DNA of 64,000 nucleotides, taken from Cytidiella melzeri. Lineage: Eukaryota > Basidiomycota > Agaricomycetes > Polyporales > Irpicaceae. The stretch lies in the NCBI GenBank assembly GCA_022592445.1, contig JABYQR010000069.1:1-64000 (forward strand). Reading direction: 5' to 3'. The notes beneath the pieces are model-generated. The model worked only from the letters and a program-made list of their open reading frames with translations. It did no database searches and was not told where the DNA came from. Of this stretch, positions 33,964-46,700 are shown in pieces (positions within the stretch are counted from its first letter, which is position 1; every line of letters starts with the position of its first letter). The translations under genes were made by a program, and so were the position numbers.

Positions 33964-36900
33964 CTATAAGCATGCACCCAATGGATACAGACCGGAACGG
34001 CTAAAGGTGTTGAGGGTAATGTAAGGGTTTACTAAGAATGCCTCTGCCATGTCGAGGACATTCTCGGTTGTCCAGCCGCTATCAATCGCTGCACCACATT
34101 TTGCTGCTAGATGGCAAAATCCCAGTATACGTTCTGCACTAACGATTTGTGCGTTAGGTCTTCGATGCCGACTTGAGCGTGATACTTGATAGAGTTTCGT
34201 GTTTGGGTCGCATCGCTGAAATGAGGTATACCATTTGATGTACGCTAAGGGATGCAACGCTCGCCCAAGGTCAGCTGGTAGCTCAAAGAGAACGCAAAGC
34301 CTTGCTACCCGTAAACCTTGTATATTTGTCAAGTGAGTGATCATTTGCTACATGACTATATTCAAACTTACCGTCAAGTGACCCTCTACCACGCGCGTTG
34401 AATGCCGCCATATTCTCGATGACAAGAATAGGATCGAAAAATCATGGAGAACCTCTTTTCCTCACTTGAGGTGCGATAGGTGCGATCACTCGTACCTTCT
34501 CTATGCGTGTGTCACTGCTAACAAATGGGCTCCACGGTTGCTCGATCTTTAGCTGCCTGTACACTTTATATACGTCACGGGGCTGGGGTGTAAACAAGCT
34601 GTGAGGATAGCTTGTTTTATATATGACTGAAGAGCTGGAAGGAAGTCGAGCGCACCGTGTTGGTCCTGCAGACTTTGAAGCGATACACGCCTGAAAGGGC
34701 AGTTCTTCACAATCCGGTACATCCGAGGAGTGACTGAAGGTAGAAAGCGGACATCGTGTCATTGTCTGCTTTGTTTTGTCAGTGTGCAAGCCGTTGGACG
34801 CAGAGAAGGTGGAAACGGAAGTGGAAGATGTGATGGGTCCCTCTGCCACCAGCTGTGGAACTCGAGGCGGTCCTTCACTGCCTCTTGCCTCTCAAGCCAA
34901 GTGTCATGTGCGCATGTAGTCACGACGATTCCCTGCCCGATATCCGGCCTTTGCAAAATCTATGTGTAAGCGTTCCGACAGTTCGGTATTATACCCATCT
35001 AAGATCCTTTCTCTAGGATTGCCTCGGCGTAGTGAACCATCGAGTGAATCTTGGCAATATTGAAGTGTTCACGGATTCCTAGGGCCTGAAACACATCCTT
35101 GTGCACGTGAAATACACTCAGTGAGTTCTTCAAGGCATCGAGAGTTGCGCCGGTATGAAGCTGAAGCTGAGCGTAATAGATGAAGTCAATCAGCGCTTGG
35201 ACGACAGTGAGAACTTCCGAGTTCACAGCACCGGCAACAAGCACTACAAAGACCTTCTGCATTTCCTTATGCTCGGTGCCAGTCCACTGCTGTACGTGAG
35301 AAATCCCTTTCTTGAAATGACGAAGACCAGGTACGTCGGCCATGGCCTTAAACCGCTTGTCCAGCTCGTCTACTCCGACCACTTCTGAAATCCAGCTGAC
35401 GAGGTGATCTTTGAACACGCCCTTATGCAACTGATGGAGGATGTCAGGCGTAATGCAGGCAAAGATATCGCAATGCGGAAGGTTGGTCCAGAAAGGCTCA
35501 TAGACGGCGCGAAGACCGTCCGGCAATGGGGTCGTGCCTTCGCCGAGCCTATGGGAGGCCAGCAAACGGAGAGTTTCTCGACATTACGGAGGGAACATCC
35601 ATCAGGTTCTCCGCGGTTCTTCGGATCCGCCTTCCCACGAGGGCAGTAATTCTCCTGCACGTTCACGATGAGACACTGTTCAGGGTGATGTGCGACGTAG
35701 GTGGCAATTATAGGGAAGACTTTGCGCACAAAGCCGTCTGCGCAAAGCATGTCAACCCCAGATCTTCCAGCTTCGACCAGCGGTTCAAGAAGAGACTGCA
35801 TGCAATGGTGGTAGAGACGGAATCCAGCTAAACGTCGTGCTTCATTGGCAGTTGAGAAGCACTCCAACTTCGAGACAGGTATGTAACCAATAAGAATCGT
35901 GGCTCTAGATGACACTTGGCGCCGCGTCGCCTTTGCAATGTTCCCAATTGACAGGTATACTGGCCACGCTGTCTGGTCACCACGAAAGCTGGACAGCTTG
36001 GTCTTGTCTGAGGCAAGGATGACCGGAGCAATGGTAGCGCCACTTGGCAGCTTTCCCTGCGGCGCGAAGGTGAGTTTCTTCTCAATCAAAATGTGTAGTA
36101 TATACAGTGACTGACTTGAACTCTCCACCACCAATCCGCTGTCCACATCTCGTCTATGACACGACTCTTTCCCTCCTCATCACTGAAAACACGCTCAGGT
36201 GTGTACGACATCGCTTCACGGAATGCTGGATTACCGATAAGCTTGCGGACACACTCAACAGGGTTTCTTCGCCAAAGCTCGAGCTCTTCAGACAGCGCCT
36301 TTCCGTTCTCTCCCAGGATATTCCCAACCACAGTAACATTGTCACATATCCACTTCATCCCAGAACATGTGGTAGCTGATCAATCTTCTTGAAAAACATG
36401 TACTTGCTCGTAACGGTGAGCCCGCACTTCTTGATCTATTACCTGTCAATACAGATGCTTCGAATGATAACACTAACATTCGGCTCACCATTTCTAGTTT
36501 CGGAAACTCGTCAATCTTGTTATGCCCGACGTTCTGCGCTAACCATGCCGCTATCTCCCACTCATCCTTGCTCCCGAAGGGATACCACTGATTCTGATGC
36601 TGCTCCTTGTTTTCCCTATCCCACCTCTCAAACGTCGTTGTTCCTTCTCCCAAAATATCTGCAACAGGACCTGGATACAGCTCGACAAAACGCTGTAAGT
36701 GATGTTCAAAGTCTACTTCGGAAGTCTTCGTGCTTGCGGACTCATCATGGATAGCCTGAGGGACTCGGACTTCAGGCATCATTGAATAGTCAGGGGTGCC
36801 ATTGTCGAGGAAAGCAGAAAGGTGTGTAAAGTCGTCAGGAGGTTGTAGAGATGCTGACGGTGACTGAGGTCGTGCCTGAGTGGTGGTGACCTGAAGTTCC

Positions 36901-37013
36901 CAGCGTCGTCGACAGACACTACTGTTCTGTATGTGAAGCCTGACTCCGGCAGCCGTTGGAAGTCTCTTCCCACAAAACCCACATCGATGGATAGACAAAG
37001 AAGACTTAGGCAT
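33964..37013 (-). pseudogene. Plavaka-type transposase, spliced and decayed
   Basis: ATG at 37013 opens a C2H2-like finger (CGFCGKRLPTAAGVRLHIQ) and the region DWARENKEQ-type/WYPFGSKDEWEIAAWL. After an intron near 36490 and a frameshift near 36370 the conserved core follows: ELELWRRNPVECVRKLIGNP, RVIDEMWTADWWW, LASDKTKLSSFRGDQTAWPV, CADGFVRKVFPI. Next come [20 protein letters not shown] and [10 protein letters not shown]. The end includes HPLAYIKWYTSFQ and DSGWTTENVLDMAE (34344-33964). Frameshifts (about 35560 and 36370) and stops near 34900 show it is inactive. The motifs are those of basidiomycete Plavaka (CACTA-like) transposases. Confidence 0.85.
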
Positions 37014-37257
37014 GGAGAGTGTTGGGAACGCTGCATGCAAGCGGACTATTGTGAGTGTAGACTTAGTAAATTCAAGGCTGCAGTATAGGCGTAGCTGAAT
37101 CGGCTGAATCGCGTGGATCGCCGCCGGCTGCCGACTTGGAATTTCACAGAGCGACACAGGAACTATGCAGTTCATTTCGAGTCCGCCATTCACGGCTTGA
37201 TCTGCCATGTTTGCCAGCACAGCATTTTCTACGTGAGCCTCCCCGCTTCGCTCTGCC

Positions 37258-39246
37258 ATGGCATCCAAATCTGCAGCCCCCGTAACAGCACGGAGTAGCC
37301 GTGACCGCCAGCCATCAAGTAAACAGGCTGAACTTGGTGTGTATTTCTTTGGGTTTTTTGCTTTGCCAACTCAACGCACAACTATACATGTGTTGCTGCA
37401 GATGCTGAAAAAGCAAGACGAGTCCAGAAGAAATCACAACCAAAGCCTCCAGCACGAAAGGTTCAAGCTGCAGCACACAAGGTTGACGCTGCTACGGCAG
37501 GATCGGTACGTGTATTCTCATGCTCACCACCCACCGCTCATTGTCTAACTCCTCTATCATGCTTTACAGATCACCTCTCAGAACGCTCCACCTACCCTCG
37601 TCAAGAAAACAATTGTTCCGCGTGCAGCTAACAGCGGAACTACTGTGCAAGCTTCCGTCCGTGCCCCTGTCCAAGACCGATCACGCTCAGCTGGCTCTCA
37701 GATCATCCGTCAAACATTTAACAGAGACTCCTATTCACGCAGATCAGACCAGGATCGTACGCGTCTCCGCTCTCCATTGCCACCGCCTGACAACGCAGGG
37801 GTCGAGACTCTGTTTGACGAAGTTCAAGACAGTGAGATATCTCTTACTCACAGCTTCGTACTTCAGCTAAACATCTAGTATGTCATAGGTCAAACGACGA
37901 CGAGGATCAGGAAGATTTGAAGAATACTCAAGCGGTCCTCAGTCAGTGCCCAATTCAGAGCCTGCCAGCGAAGACGACGACAGCAACATGACGATCAGCC
38001 AGTACTGCGCTCTAATCGTGAGTACGCCTCGCCACCTCCAGCAAGTGAGGCGCCAAACGGGCAGATTCATCGCCGCCGGATTGTTCGCTACGAAGAGCGT
38101 CACCGCTCTGAATCTAACGTCGAACCTCAAGGCCATAAGCGGGTCTTGTCTGAAACCACGAGCGCGCTGAATGATCAACCACAGAAGATACAGAAAACTG
38201 TTCCAACAACGGAAGAGCTCGCCGTGGTGACTTTGATAACGACGTTCAAGATGTTCTCAAGACTGCCCAAGGTCTCATGAAGGTGAAACTATATACCATC
38301 AACGCCTTTCCAACAGCGTCGCAGCAGGAAGAATGGATTCCCGAAATCTGGACCGAAGCAAACCGCTTCGAAGGCGTGGATTATCAGATCAACAGCGACG
38401 TTCATAAGCTGGTACGTAGTCATGACGCATATCTTCAACGATGTACTCACGCACAATCCAACACGCATTATGCAAAGCTTCTGCGATGCACGACTCAACT
38501 GCATAGTGCGGTAAAGGACGCTGCGCAAAAGTTGTGACTAGCGAGTATCGATTCTCAGACTCCATCAGCAAGAAGGACAAGGAGCTTAACAAAGCAAAGT
38601 ACGAGAAGCTCATGGGAGAGGGTGACGACGACGACAGCTTGCCGTGCTGGCTGTTCCCGGTAAGTTCGTCAATGCCTGTACATCAATCGATCGTAGACTG
38701 AATATTATTCAGAGGAGTGACATGAAGAAGCCCGCGGCCGAGCACAAGAATATCTACCGCAATCCCGCAATCAGCTCCTTCACCAACAAGACTATCTACA
38801 ATAACCGCTCACGCTCGTCTATTGGTATCAAGTATCCCGACCGCATTGGCACATGCCTCACTCTGGCACACATTGCTTTCAACCTGACCATGGTAAGTTC
38901 TGTCTTTCAAACTCTCGCACTGTACTCCATTGATATGAGCTGCGCAGATTCAGTTCGCTCTCACCGAATGGGAAGACGGCTACTTCAACAATACCATCTT
39001 TACCGAAGACGCCGGACGCAAAGCCTACATCATCCATCAGGCCGACCTACTTAAGTTTGAGCAAGCCTTTGGCGAGGAAAACTTATCCGACTTGGTACCA
39101 AGCTTGTTGAAAATGGGAGGTACGTCGATATATTTCGCTTGACAGCTCGTTGTTTCATTTTTTGTGCACCTAGGAACTTTGCAGGTCTCGGTCCTTACAT
39201 GACCGCATCCGAGAATACAGGCAGAATTGCCTTATCCGCGTTTTAG
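37258..39246 (+). CDS. DUF6532-like protein, multi-exon
   Basis: ATG at 37258 lies 245 bp from the oppositely directed Plavaka start. Visible introns include 37337-37401, 37506-37569 and about 38412-38511, and the last one joins ...LLKMGG at about 39120 to LGPYMTASENTG, ending in TAG at 39244-39246. The N-terminal half is basic and low in complexity (SRSAGSQ, SRRSDQDRTRLR). The C-terminal half (VKLYTINAFPTASQQEEW, SDMKKPAAEHKNIYRNPAIS, YPDRIGTCLTLAHIAFNL, LTEWEDGYF) resembles the DUF6532 proteins common in Agaricomycetes. Exons between 37870 and 38280 are not fully resolved. Function is unknown; it may be a second gene of the Plavaka element. Confidence 0.6.
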
Positions 39247-39682
39247 CGCATGGCTGCGCTGTCTGCCAAAAGTGGTGAGTCGGACGGTCGTGAGTCGGAC
39301 GGTAACGAGTCGGGAGAGGAGTAAAGTGGGGGCCGATTAGATTGACGAAGGCTCGTGGCTGCTACCAGTGTGTAGGTCGACAGCTGTAGCTTCCACATCA
39401 TCATTAGTTGTTGTTGAGATGTATACCATTTTATGAACTGTCTATCCACGCTTTTGTACCGGCCAGTGATGAATTCTCCGAGTCTCGAGCGATAGGTTTT
39501 GATATCCGACAATATTGATTGATATATATCCGTCTAACTCGGAAATTTACTGCTACATACCAGTAGTGATTGGTATACATCACGCGCACATGGCATGCAC
39601 GGTATATACAAGGGGGTCAAGTATAATGGTAAAACCGGTACTTACCTCATATACCTATACATACTACCGAGCCTTTTTCCAG

Positions 39683-42600
39683 ATGCGCGTTGACAAAGTC
39701 TGCGAAAGCCAGGGGCGGGAGGCCCGTATGCGCGAGGCCTGCCGGTATCTGCGCAAGCACAAACATGTTCATGTGACTGCTGCTGCTGCTCGATTCAACC
39801 TCCCTTACTGGACACTTCGACGCCGCTACGAGAACCTCAACTGCCCAGCTAGTGAGGCCCAGAAGGAACGTAGGCTCTTGTCAGATGCTCAGGAAAAGGC
39901 ATTCGCATTGTGGCTGCGTTTTTGGGCAGCACAGGGTACACCTGTTGATGGGCAGGGAGTTCGTGTGAAGGTTGAGAGGTTGTGTGGGAAGCTGCCGTCC
40001 ATGGATTGGGTGCGCGATTTTCGTAAACGGCACCCCAATTTTGCCTATGCCAAGCCTTCGCCGTTAGACACGAAGCGTGCAAAATGCTTCAATCCTACCA
40101 CAATTGACAGGCACTTTGAGGCATTCTTGGCGATGTTGCACCAATATGGGCCTATCAAGGTTAGCAACATTTACAACATGGACGAGAAGGGCGTACAGAT
40201 TGGCGGTGGTCGCAAGTCGAGTGGCATCAAGTACTTCTTTCCAGGCGAGGACCGTGCACGGTACAAGAAGCGCAGTGCGGACTTGGAGCTTGTGACTATC
40301 ATTGAGTGCGTCTCTGCAGATGGTACAGCACTCGATCCTGGGGTTTTTTTTGGTAGGAGCACGTTTGACATGGGTTGGTTTGACGCAGTTGCGGATCGTC
40401 CTCATGTTTGGTGAGTAATGTGGTAGTGTATTCTCTGACATGCAGGGCACTCACCGACTACCAACCACAGCATTGGAACAACCGAGAATGGATGGACTGA
40501 CGACATGCAGTGTCTTCAATGGTTTGAGAAGAGCTTTATCCCGCAAGCCCGAGCGCGTGCCGGCAACACAGAAGATCCCATTCTCCTTGTTGTTGATGGA
40601 CACAGCTCGCACTGTGCTCGCGAGATGGCAGAGCTTGCCCGTCAACACAACATTCAGCTCTTTCGTCTTCCTGCTCACACCACTCACAAGGCACAACCTC
40701 TCGATGTGGGGTGTTTTGGGCTCCTCGCAAGAAAGTGGTTAGAACGCTGTGAGAAGGTCATTGAACAGACACGCGACAACGTACCTCGTGGAGACTTTGT
40801 CCAGGAGTACCTGGCAGTGCGCGACAAGTGCATGTCACCAGAGGTCATCCTAGCTGCGTGGAGGAAGAGCGGTCTTTCCTCGTTCAACTCTGGCATCTTC
40901 ACAGCCAACGACTTTGCTCCCAGCAACGTCACGTCCACACGTTCTTGCATGCCAGAGTTCTATCCTGCCCGTGACAATCCCGACAATGACTCTGATCTTG
41001 ATTGGTTGGACTCAGACTCCAGCGACACGTCCAGCAACGCAGGCAATCTCGAGGACAACTATGCCAGCATGGATCTTGAAGAGGGATTAGAGCCAGTGGA
41101 CAATGAGCAGGACTCAGAAACACACCCATTGTGCTCTACAACGACTTCTGTGACGACATCACCTCGGGCTTGCTTATCGTCTGCCTCTGAAGTGATTCTC
41201 ACACACTCACCGCCTCTTCCTGCATCTTCTCAGTCCTCGCAGCCCCTCGCTCCTGCACCTCTCTCTCCACTCACCTTGGAGCTTGCTACCACTTCCCATT
41301 CCACAACATCCCTCACTCCAAGACCTCCCCGACCGTCTAAAATGCTGGCTCAGCTGAAGGCCAGCCTTGTCCCGCTTGACTCGTGTCTCCCAAAGGCGCG
41401 CCTTGTCACTAGGGGCAAACGCCGATTTCACACGCCTTGAAATGTGCATGATTACCCATTTAAATGTTAACTATCAGCAGATAATCCATAGGCAATTTTG
41501 GGCTCGGAATTATTTCTTAATGTTTGAGAATACAAAATAATGCTATACAAATTCTGTGGCTTTTCCGGCGCAGGAATTTCTGTTGTTTAAGTGGTAGTTA
41601 AATCAAAAAGAAAAATGAAAGGAAAGTTACCTTTCAAGGCTCAGAAAACCAAGTGGAAAAGATGCCTTCCACGGATTCGGCGGGGCGTGGGAAAAGGGCA
41701 TGAAAAAATCAAGAAAAGGAAAGGGCGGGTAGAATTTCCGGCGGCCTACCTCGTTGCATGCACGTGCTACCGAAAAGTTCGTGAAAGTTGTTTGCCACGT
41801 TATGTTTGCCATCACCCGACACACGTGGGAAATCTAATTGTTTTTACAATTTTAGGTCGGTCGGAAATCTGCCCGAAAAATCAATATTCACACAGATTTT
41901 CGGAGCGCGGAAAGGCTGCCAGTAGATAGGCTTGAAAATTTGTAGAAAAATCACAAAAATGTCTTTGATTGTATATTAATCTAACCCCCCAAACATAACT
42001 ATATATTCACGGGATTTTTAACATATCAAATAACTCTCACAATCATTTCACGTCATGTGAAATCGGCCTTTGCCCGCAGTGTGTTGAGATTGCGCACGAC
42101 AACATCCAGCGTGCTTTGGAAGCAGTTGCCAAGGCTCAGGAACGGGAGGAGCTTGCCGTCACACACTGCCACTTCGCCCGTGAGGAAAACCAAGTTCTAA
42201 AGAACCAGCTCAACGCTTCTGAAAAGAGGAAGCAGCGCCGCACACTCAAGACCCAAGTGGCTCACCTAACAGGAGACGAGGCACAGGTCCTATGGGATAA
42301 GCAAGCGGCTGACAACATCGAGCGAGCAGCAAAATCAGCTGCCAAGCTGAAGGCTCAGGCAGACAAGCATGCTCGCACCCAGGAACATCGTGCCCGTCTT
42401 GCGCGACTAGGGTCCGCGCATCGCTTCACCAAGCCATTGGCCAAATGCTTGCGAAGCGACCTCGAGGACATCATTATCGCTCTCGGGATGGCTGTGGATG
42501 CCAAGTCGGACACTGTGAAACCACTCCGGTCGCGCATCGACACTCATTTCGCTGCTCACCCTCAGCAAAGACAAGAGCCGCGCTTTGCAGGCGTTTTCTC

Positions 42601-42901
42601 TCGTACACTCGGACGTCATCGGCCTGGGGATACAGAGACCGAGAATTTTTTTGCAGGTGCATCTCAAGCTGCCTCTCCGCTGGCGAGTTTTTTCCCATTC
42701 TCTCAGCAAACCCCATCTGTCGAGTCACCGGCAGTCTGCCCATCTACACCAAATATCTTTTCCAGCACATTTCCCGCTGTGCCGCACACTCCGCTCTCTC
42801 CAAGCTCAAGCAATTCCCGCATCCACCATCGCACGATCATAGCGCACGGTCGCGATCATCCACACATGCCAGCGTACACTCACTCCTTTCAGCACACTTG
42901 A
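39683..42901 (+). pseudogene. Pogo/CENP-B-type DDE transposase, interrupted by a MITE
   Basis: ATG at 39683. An N-terminal psq-type helix-turn-helix (AACRYLRKHKHVHVTAAAA region) and a CENP-B HTH (LSDAQEKAFALWLRFWAA...WVRDFRKRHP) are followed by the DDE domain (YNMDEKGVQIGG, LLVVDGHSSHC, LPAHTTHKAQPLDVG). A 60-bp intron is at 40411-40470. A 645-bp MITE (41423-42067) splits the C-terminus; without it the frame continues into a coiled coil (LKNQLNASEKRKQRR) and a SAP-like motif (LRSDLEDIIIALGM). Such transposases cut and paste DNA at TA sites. Apart from the MITE the reading frame is intact. Confidence 0.85.
41423..42065. mobile_element. MITE inserted in the pogo-type transposase
   Basis: The ends are 22-bp inverted repeats (41423-41444 and 42044-42065) matching at 19 positions, beginning CGATTTCACA and ending with a TGAAATG block. 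The flanks repeat gc, a 2-bp duplication. Removing element plus one gc (645 bp) restores the transposase frame. The interior is AT-rich and has no gene. Confidence 0.75.
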
Positions 42902-43292
42902 TCATCGCGCTTTTTCTAATATTTTACTTGTAGATAATTTCTAGATCATTCCTATACATACTGGTATAATTTCGTAGCGACTTTTTTGTTCCGGCGATGT
43001 TAATGCAGGTCTTGTTCTTTTTCACGTCGTAGAGCGCTTTACGCCATACCGAGCGGTGCTTTAATTTGCCGCGTGACAATCACATCAATCTGTGACAGAA
43101 AGAGCAGGGACTTTTGCAAAACATGACTCTCGACGACGGCAACGTGCCGTCCCTCGTTCAACTCATCTTTTCGTCTAGAAAACCTCCGGAAAACATACAT
43201 TAGATGCTATTCTACGGAACAGTCAAAAAATTGTGATTTTTGAGTAAGTATCTGAGTATTTGTGTATTTTACAATCTGTCTCATGCCGATTT
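42902..43292. other. 3' region of the pogo-type element
   Basis: No gene is seen between the transposase stop and the right 27-bp inverted repeat. A segment 'gggacttttgcaaa' at about 43107 also occurs near the left repeat at about 31429, which supports common membership of one element family. Confidence 0.45.
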
Positions 43293-43319
43293 ATTTGCAA
43301 AGGACCCTACAGCACAGTA
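43293..43319 (-). repeat. 27-bp terminal inverted repeat, right
   Basis: Perfect reverse complement of 31399-31425, with TA at the outer edge. It marks the right limit of the transposon-rich part of the window. Confidence 0.65.
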
Positions 43320-43676
43320 TCTTCAGGTGGGAGTCGTGCCATCGCAACATGATGTAGCTTGCAATTGAACAGGTGAGCAATTGATGTGTTATGGTGCGTG
43401 TTCTCCTACTTTGTCACCACAAAAACATGGTGTCCCCACAACACTAGCAGGCTGCCCCTGGAGCCTCGAACTCCCATCTCATTGACGCAGCTCGCCAGAT
43501 ACTCTGACATTTGTCAGGCTGTCGCGTGGATTCAGCAGTACTGTGAGGGACCGACGTATTATCACAGCATGACTCGACAGTGGCACGAGGTAGCTAGCAT
43601 CGACTTCGAAGCTGCCGTCACCATCATCATCAGACTAGAGACACTTCTGATAAACGCTTTGTAAGTGTCCGTCCGC
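43320..43676. other. Intergenic region upstream of the first carboxypeptidase
   Basis: No supported gene. A 92-codon ORF at 43386-43664 has no domain or matching context and is regarded as chance. Confidence 0.4.
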
Positions 43677-43685
43677 TTTATATAA
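43677..43685 (+). promoter_or_regulatory. TATA box of carboxypeptidase gene 1
   Basis: Sequence tttatataag lies about 45 bp upstream of the ATG at 43726. The paralog has a TATA box at the same relative place. Confidence 0.6.
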
Positions 43686-43725
43686 GTTCAACGTGAAGCA
43701 ATTAGTGCAAGACTTGGTGGCAATT

Positions 43726-46700
43726 ATGACCCGCTTTCTTTGCCTGTTCAGAGCTCTTGCTCTCCTTTCGTTGACTGGCACAGTCTGCTCCCAAACTTCC
43801 CGCTCGGTACCGAACTCCTTCCCTCAAGACTATCCTGGTAAGCCAACAGGAGACTTCAGTCCCGAATGGCAGAATTGTAAGTCGCATGGCTGGTCTGCTG
43901 CACGGACACTGACAATCTGTGACAAAGACTTCCTGGTCAAGAACGGCTCGCTCCCAAATGTTACTTTTACGCTCAGTCGTAACTGGGCAGGGAACATCCC
44001 TGTAAACCGAACAAATCACCCGAATGACACGCTCTTCTTCTGGGCGTTCGAACACACCGATGGATCCCTCACGCAAAACGCAAGCAGTAGCTCGGATGAG
44101 CCCTGGGCAATCTGGCTCAATGGTGGGTACGTATCTCACAAGCTCCACCACAAGGAAGATTTTTTGTGGCTTACGCAGCACATTAGACCTGGGGCATCTA
44201 GCATGCTGGGACTATTGCTCGAAAACGGGCCGCTCCATGTTGATGATGGTGGTGCCATAATCCCGAACAACGTTAGTTGGGATAAAATGGTAGACTATGT
44301 ATGGGTCGACCAGCCAGTGTATGTCTTTGCTATCGCTCTTCTGTCATTCTTGCTCACTCAGTCACGCACAGTGGCACAGGCTTTTCAACAGCAGAGGCAA
44401 CTGGCGGTTACAGTACGCACCACCAAGTAACTATTCTTTATTGTGCCGCTAATTACGTGATATTTATCAGTCCAAGATGAAGACCAGATGGGAGAAGATT
44501 TCGTGAGCTATGTCATTATCAATCAGAATGATCAACTCACCGCTATTCTCCCGAAGCTCAACTTCTTGCGAAACCTAGTGAAAATATTCCCTAGTTTGGC
44601 TACGCGCCCATTACTTCTCACAGGCGAGTCGTATGCAGGCACCTACATCGTCAGTCTTCCGTTTCATGCCACATGCACTCCGCTGACTTCTGGGCTGTGG
44701 GCAGCCATACATTACGAAAACGATCTTCTCCACTCCAGAGCCACCTGTCAATTTGACCAAAATCGCTATCGGCAATGGTGCGATGGGCGCTGAGCCTGAG
44801 TATGAGGTTCTTCCCGCTGTAAGACACCGCGCCGCTTCGACAGTTTTTGCGGATCATCTTTACGTTTTCTTTGCAGTTCAGTCTCATCGAGACTTACCCG
44901 CAACTCATAGGATATGACCCAGAAGTCTACCAGTATTTCAAGGTTCAGTGAGTATTCAATTTTAGTCTCCATGTTTTGCCGTTCCTAAACCTCTGTTGCA
45001 ACCCGCAGAAACCACTTGTGCGGCTACGATTTCAACCTTACATACCCACAAAACGGGAAATTCCCACGAGTCTTATCCCCGCAGCGACCGAGCGACGGTG
45101 CTCGTGCGGCTCAGCTGATCAACCAACAGCCTGCACTAGTCAGAAAACGTCTCACAGCGCTCGCACATTCCGTCGAAGCTCCGGAAGTAGGCATCGTGCG
45201 CCGGGAGAGCCTCCCTTCTCTCGAAGAGATCGAAAGACGGGAAATAAAGCGCCAATCGTGGCTTGCTTCGAAGCGCAGCGTTTTGCAGAATCGGGATCTT
45301 AGCGGACGCGCGAACGGCACTATCGATCCTTGGTATGGCTGCTTCTTGTCCAACGAGGTGCAGGATTATGCATTGAACTTCTCTATGCCATGGAGTGAGC
45401 GAATTTTTCTGGGCTCCTGATATTGAATGATCAATGTCTCCTTGCCACAGATCTCTCTGTGGAAATTGTGGTTCCATCATTGGACGACTATGGACCTTAC
45501 AATGTAGGTATTGCTGACTGTATCGCGTTTTCTGATGATTGAAGGTTTGATGTGAAGGTTTACAACTTGGAAGATGCTCGTGCTCCTCCTCTTGCGATCG
45601 ACCCGTCAGAATTCATGAACGGTGGGTATACCAGTTCATTCCGCTCTTGGTGCCTAAGTTTCGTTTTATTCACTTGGTCATCAGACAACCGGACGAGAGC
45701 GGCGTTGCACGCGCCAACCAGCAAGAACTGGACGCTGCAGATAAATTACCCTTTCAATTCGTCTCTGAGAGGAAGTCCTGGCGCGAATCCCTTTGGAGAC
45801 CCAAGTACGTTGATACTCCATTTATACGTTGACACATTGTGTTGACTTCGTTATGTAGGCGTTGAGTAAGTTATAAGCGTGCAAAAGGTATGCGTTCAGC
45901 TGGCTGACCAAACCTCTCGAAGAGCGGTCGCATTTTTCGACGAGCTGGCGTCAAACGCGACTGAACACGGAGTCAAAGTGATTATTTATCTTGGGAACGA
46001 TGACACTGTCGTCCCTCACATAAGCAGTGAAAGTACGTACATCCCTTTAATGAGCTCACATACAATGCCGAACCTTAGTGTCACTAGTCACTATACAGGT
46101 ACTCATTCGCTTCTTCTCTCGCTTACTTCGAACGTTCTAATGGACCCCAATGCAGAACACGACATTCGGAGGGATACAAGGTTTCAGCAAAAAGCCGTCG
46201 ACACCCTGGTTCGACGACTCTGGCAATTTTGCGGGAATTGTGCATCAAGAGCGCAACTGGACGTACATCCTCGTCGCTAAAGCCGGACACGAGGTCCCCG
46301 AGTATCAACCCGAAGCGGTAAGCTCGAGCCCTTACACCGCTTCAACACCCTTTTACTAAACGCAACCTTCGTCCTGTCTTCAGGCATGGGTGATGTTCCG
46401 CGAGTTCATCCTAGGCAACAACCAAACCGGGCTCCTCACCAACTCTAGCACGACAGCAATTGGCGGCGAAGACCCTTCGCTGCTCATAGGCCCTAACAAC
46501 ATCCTCCCGGGTGAAAGCGCCATCTTGTACGGCTCGGGGACGGCGACGAGCTTATTCATGGCACCCTCTGCGACGATTGCGGCGTGGAACTCGTTCTTCG
46601 CTAGCGTCGCCACGGCTAATCAGAGTTTGAGCTCCGCTACGGGATCGAGTTCGGCGGGGGCGGCTAATCAGACTGGAGGAGCTGGCGGTGCTGGAGGCAA

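Noticed and set aside
41591..41929. 112-codon Lys-rich ORF
   Set aside because: Lies inside the MITE; composition-driven.
45502..45546. Intron 10 of carboxypeptidase gene 1 ending at the first AG (gattgaag)
   Set aside because: That acceptor puts a stop codon in frame; the next AG (45557) keeps the family motif YNLEDAR.
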